Shown here piece by piece: positions 7,424-8,149 of a stretch of DNA of 8,149 nucleotides. Position 1 is the first letter of the stretch. The number at the start of each line of letters is the position of its first letter. This DNA is from Prolixibacteraceae bacterium (GTDB lineage Bacteria > Bacteroidota > Bacteroidia > Bacteroidales > Prolixibacteraceae). The stretch spans positions 1 to 8,149 of the forward strand of contig JAEUSS010000631.1 of the NCBI GenBank assembly GCA_016788685.1. Reading direction: 5' to 3'. The notes below the pieces were generated by a model. That model worked only from the letters and a program-made list of their open reading frames with translations. It had not been told where the DNA came from and did not search any database. Made by a program: the position numbers and the translations under genes.

Positions 7424-8149
7424 ATGAAGTATTCATTTGTTTATATCCTGATTTCGACCCTTTTAGTGGCAGGGTGCAGCGTAAAAAATGCACCTAAAAA
7501 AACAGAAAATGCGAAACCAGCCTATATGTGGTTTGATGCCGAAGCTAACTTCGAACGTTTCAGCTACCCCGACTCCATCGATTTTTATCTGGAAAAGATT
7601 AAAAACATTGGCTTTACCGATGCTGTAGTCGATATTCGCCCTATCACCGGCGAAGTGCTGTACAAAAGCGAGTATGCACCACAAATGACCGAATGGGACA
7701 AATTCGAGAGACCCGATTTTGACTACCTTGCCCATTTCATCGAAAAAGCACATCAACTGGGCCTCAAAGTACATGCTTCGCTGAATGTATTTGTCGGCGG
7801 TCATAACTTCTTCGACCGCGGACAGGTTTATACGACTAACCCTGAATGGGCCAGCATGGTTTATACGCCTGACGAAGGCATCGTATCAATCATGACCCAG
7901 AAGAAAAAATATTCGGCCATGATTAACCCGATCAATCCTGATTTTCAGGCTCACATTCTGAACGTCCTGAAAGAGGTTACGGTTAAATATCCAAAACTCG
8001 ACGGATTCATGCTCGATCGGGTCCGTTACGATGGGATTACAGCCGATTTCTCTGAACTTTCAAAAACAAAATTTGAAGAATACCTGGGCGAAAAGATTCA
8101 GAATTTCCCGACCGATATTTATGAATGGAAGAAAAATGCGCAAGGAGAA
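7424..8149 (+). CDS. GHL10-family (DUF187-like) putative glycoside hydrolase lipoprotein, copy 2, 3'-truncated by the window edge
   Basis: The frame runs open from ATG 7424 to the last base, giving 242 residues, roughly the first half of the protein. The signal peptide MKYSFVYILISTLLVAGC has a textbook lipobox (VAGC, Cys18). The mature protein matches copy 1 throughout: PAYMWFDAEANF (32-43), GFTDAVVDIRPITGEVLY (63-80), GLKVHASLNVFVGG (113-126), INPINPDFQAHILNVL (167-182), LDGFMLDRVRYDG (192-204) and KFEEYLGEKIQNFP (216-229). Asp198 in LDRVRYDG is the counterpart of Asp226 in copy 1 and the likeliest catalytic acid, by inference. This copy keeps the RYDG form I regard as usual for this group, and has no long linker after the Cys; residues after Cys are SVKNAPKKTENAK, basic rather than acidic. 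The start follows A/T-rich sequence with no Shine-Dalgarno motif. The 155-base gap with a strong hairpin suggests it may be expressed separately from, or at a lower level than, the genes upstream; no clear Bacteroidota promoter was found. Confidence 0.88.
   Translation, partial: MKYSFVYILISTLLVAGCSVKNAPKKTENAKPAYMWFDAEANFERFSYPDSIDFYLEKIKNIGFTDAVVDIRPITGEVLYKSEYAPQMTEWDKFERPDFDYLAHFIEKAHQLGLKVHASLNVFVGGHNFFDRGQVYTTNPEWASMVYTPDEGIVSIMTQKKKYSAMINPINPDFQAHILNVLKEVTVKYPKLDGFMLDRVRYDGITADFSELSKTKFEEYLGEKIQNFPTDIYEWKKNAQGE

Noticed and set aside
7463..7804. 113-codon open frame on the minus strand opposite GHL10 copy 2
   Set aside because: Opposes a clear paralogous coding sequence with lipobox and conserved motifs; no independent support, even though a minus-strand terminator-like hairpin lies beyond it.
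1..8149. CRISPR array, tRNA/rRNA genes, insertion sequences or transposases
   Set aside because: No regularly spaced direct repeats, no recognisable tRNA or rRNA sequence, and no transposase-like coding frame was seen; nearly the whole window is coding.

Overview
The window reads as part of a polysaccharide utilization locus (PUL) of a Bacteroidota bacterium. The evidence is a SusC-like TonB-dependent transporter followed at once by a SusD-like lipoprotein, then a third surface-type lipoprotein in the SusE/F position. In addition, all four complete or 5'-complete genes start with lipoprotein signal peptides, and their ATGs are preceded by A/T-rich leaders with no Shine-Dalgarno motif. The protein style resembles environmental Bacteroidales/Marinilabiliales, but genus cannot be decided from this sequence.

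Layout, all on the + strand. 1-2445: SusC-like outer-membrane transporter lacking its N-terminus (signal peptide and plug lie before the window); the beta-barrel and C-terminal Phe are present. 2457-4127: complete SusD-like lipoprotein. 4151-5821: complete lipoprotein with two N-terminal Ig/cadherin-like modules of DUF5018 type and a propeller-like C-terminal half; a probable surface glycan-binding protein. 5822-5888: short gap dominated by a 14-bp hairpin. 5889-7268: complete lipoprotein of the glycosyl-hydrolase-like 10 (GHL10, DUF187-type) TIM-barrel family. 7269-7423: gap with two stem-loops, the second long and strong. 7424-8149: a second, diverged GHL10-type lipoprotein, cut off by the window edge after 242 codons. 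There is no gene-free stretch over 300 bases. I see no RNA gene, IS element, CRISPR array or regulator.

How it fits together (inference): the SusD-like and DUF5018-type lipoproteins would capture a glycan at the cell surface, the SusC-like channel would import it with TonB energy, and the two GHL10-type lipoproteins would cut it. Their post-cysteine residues differ in a way that may place one outside and one inside the outer membrane. No standard, substrate-diagnostic CAZyme is visible, so the target glycan is unknown. This is the most interesting aspect of the locus: a compact SusC/SusD/DUF5018/GHL10/GHL10 system whose only visible candidate enzymes are two poorly characterised paralogs.
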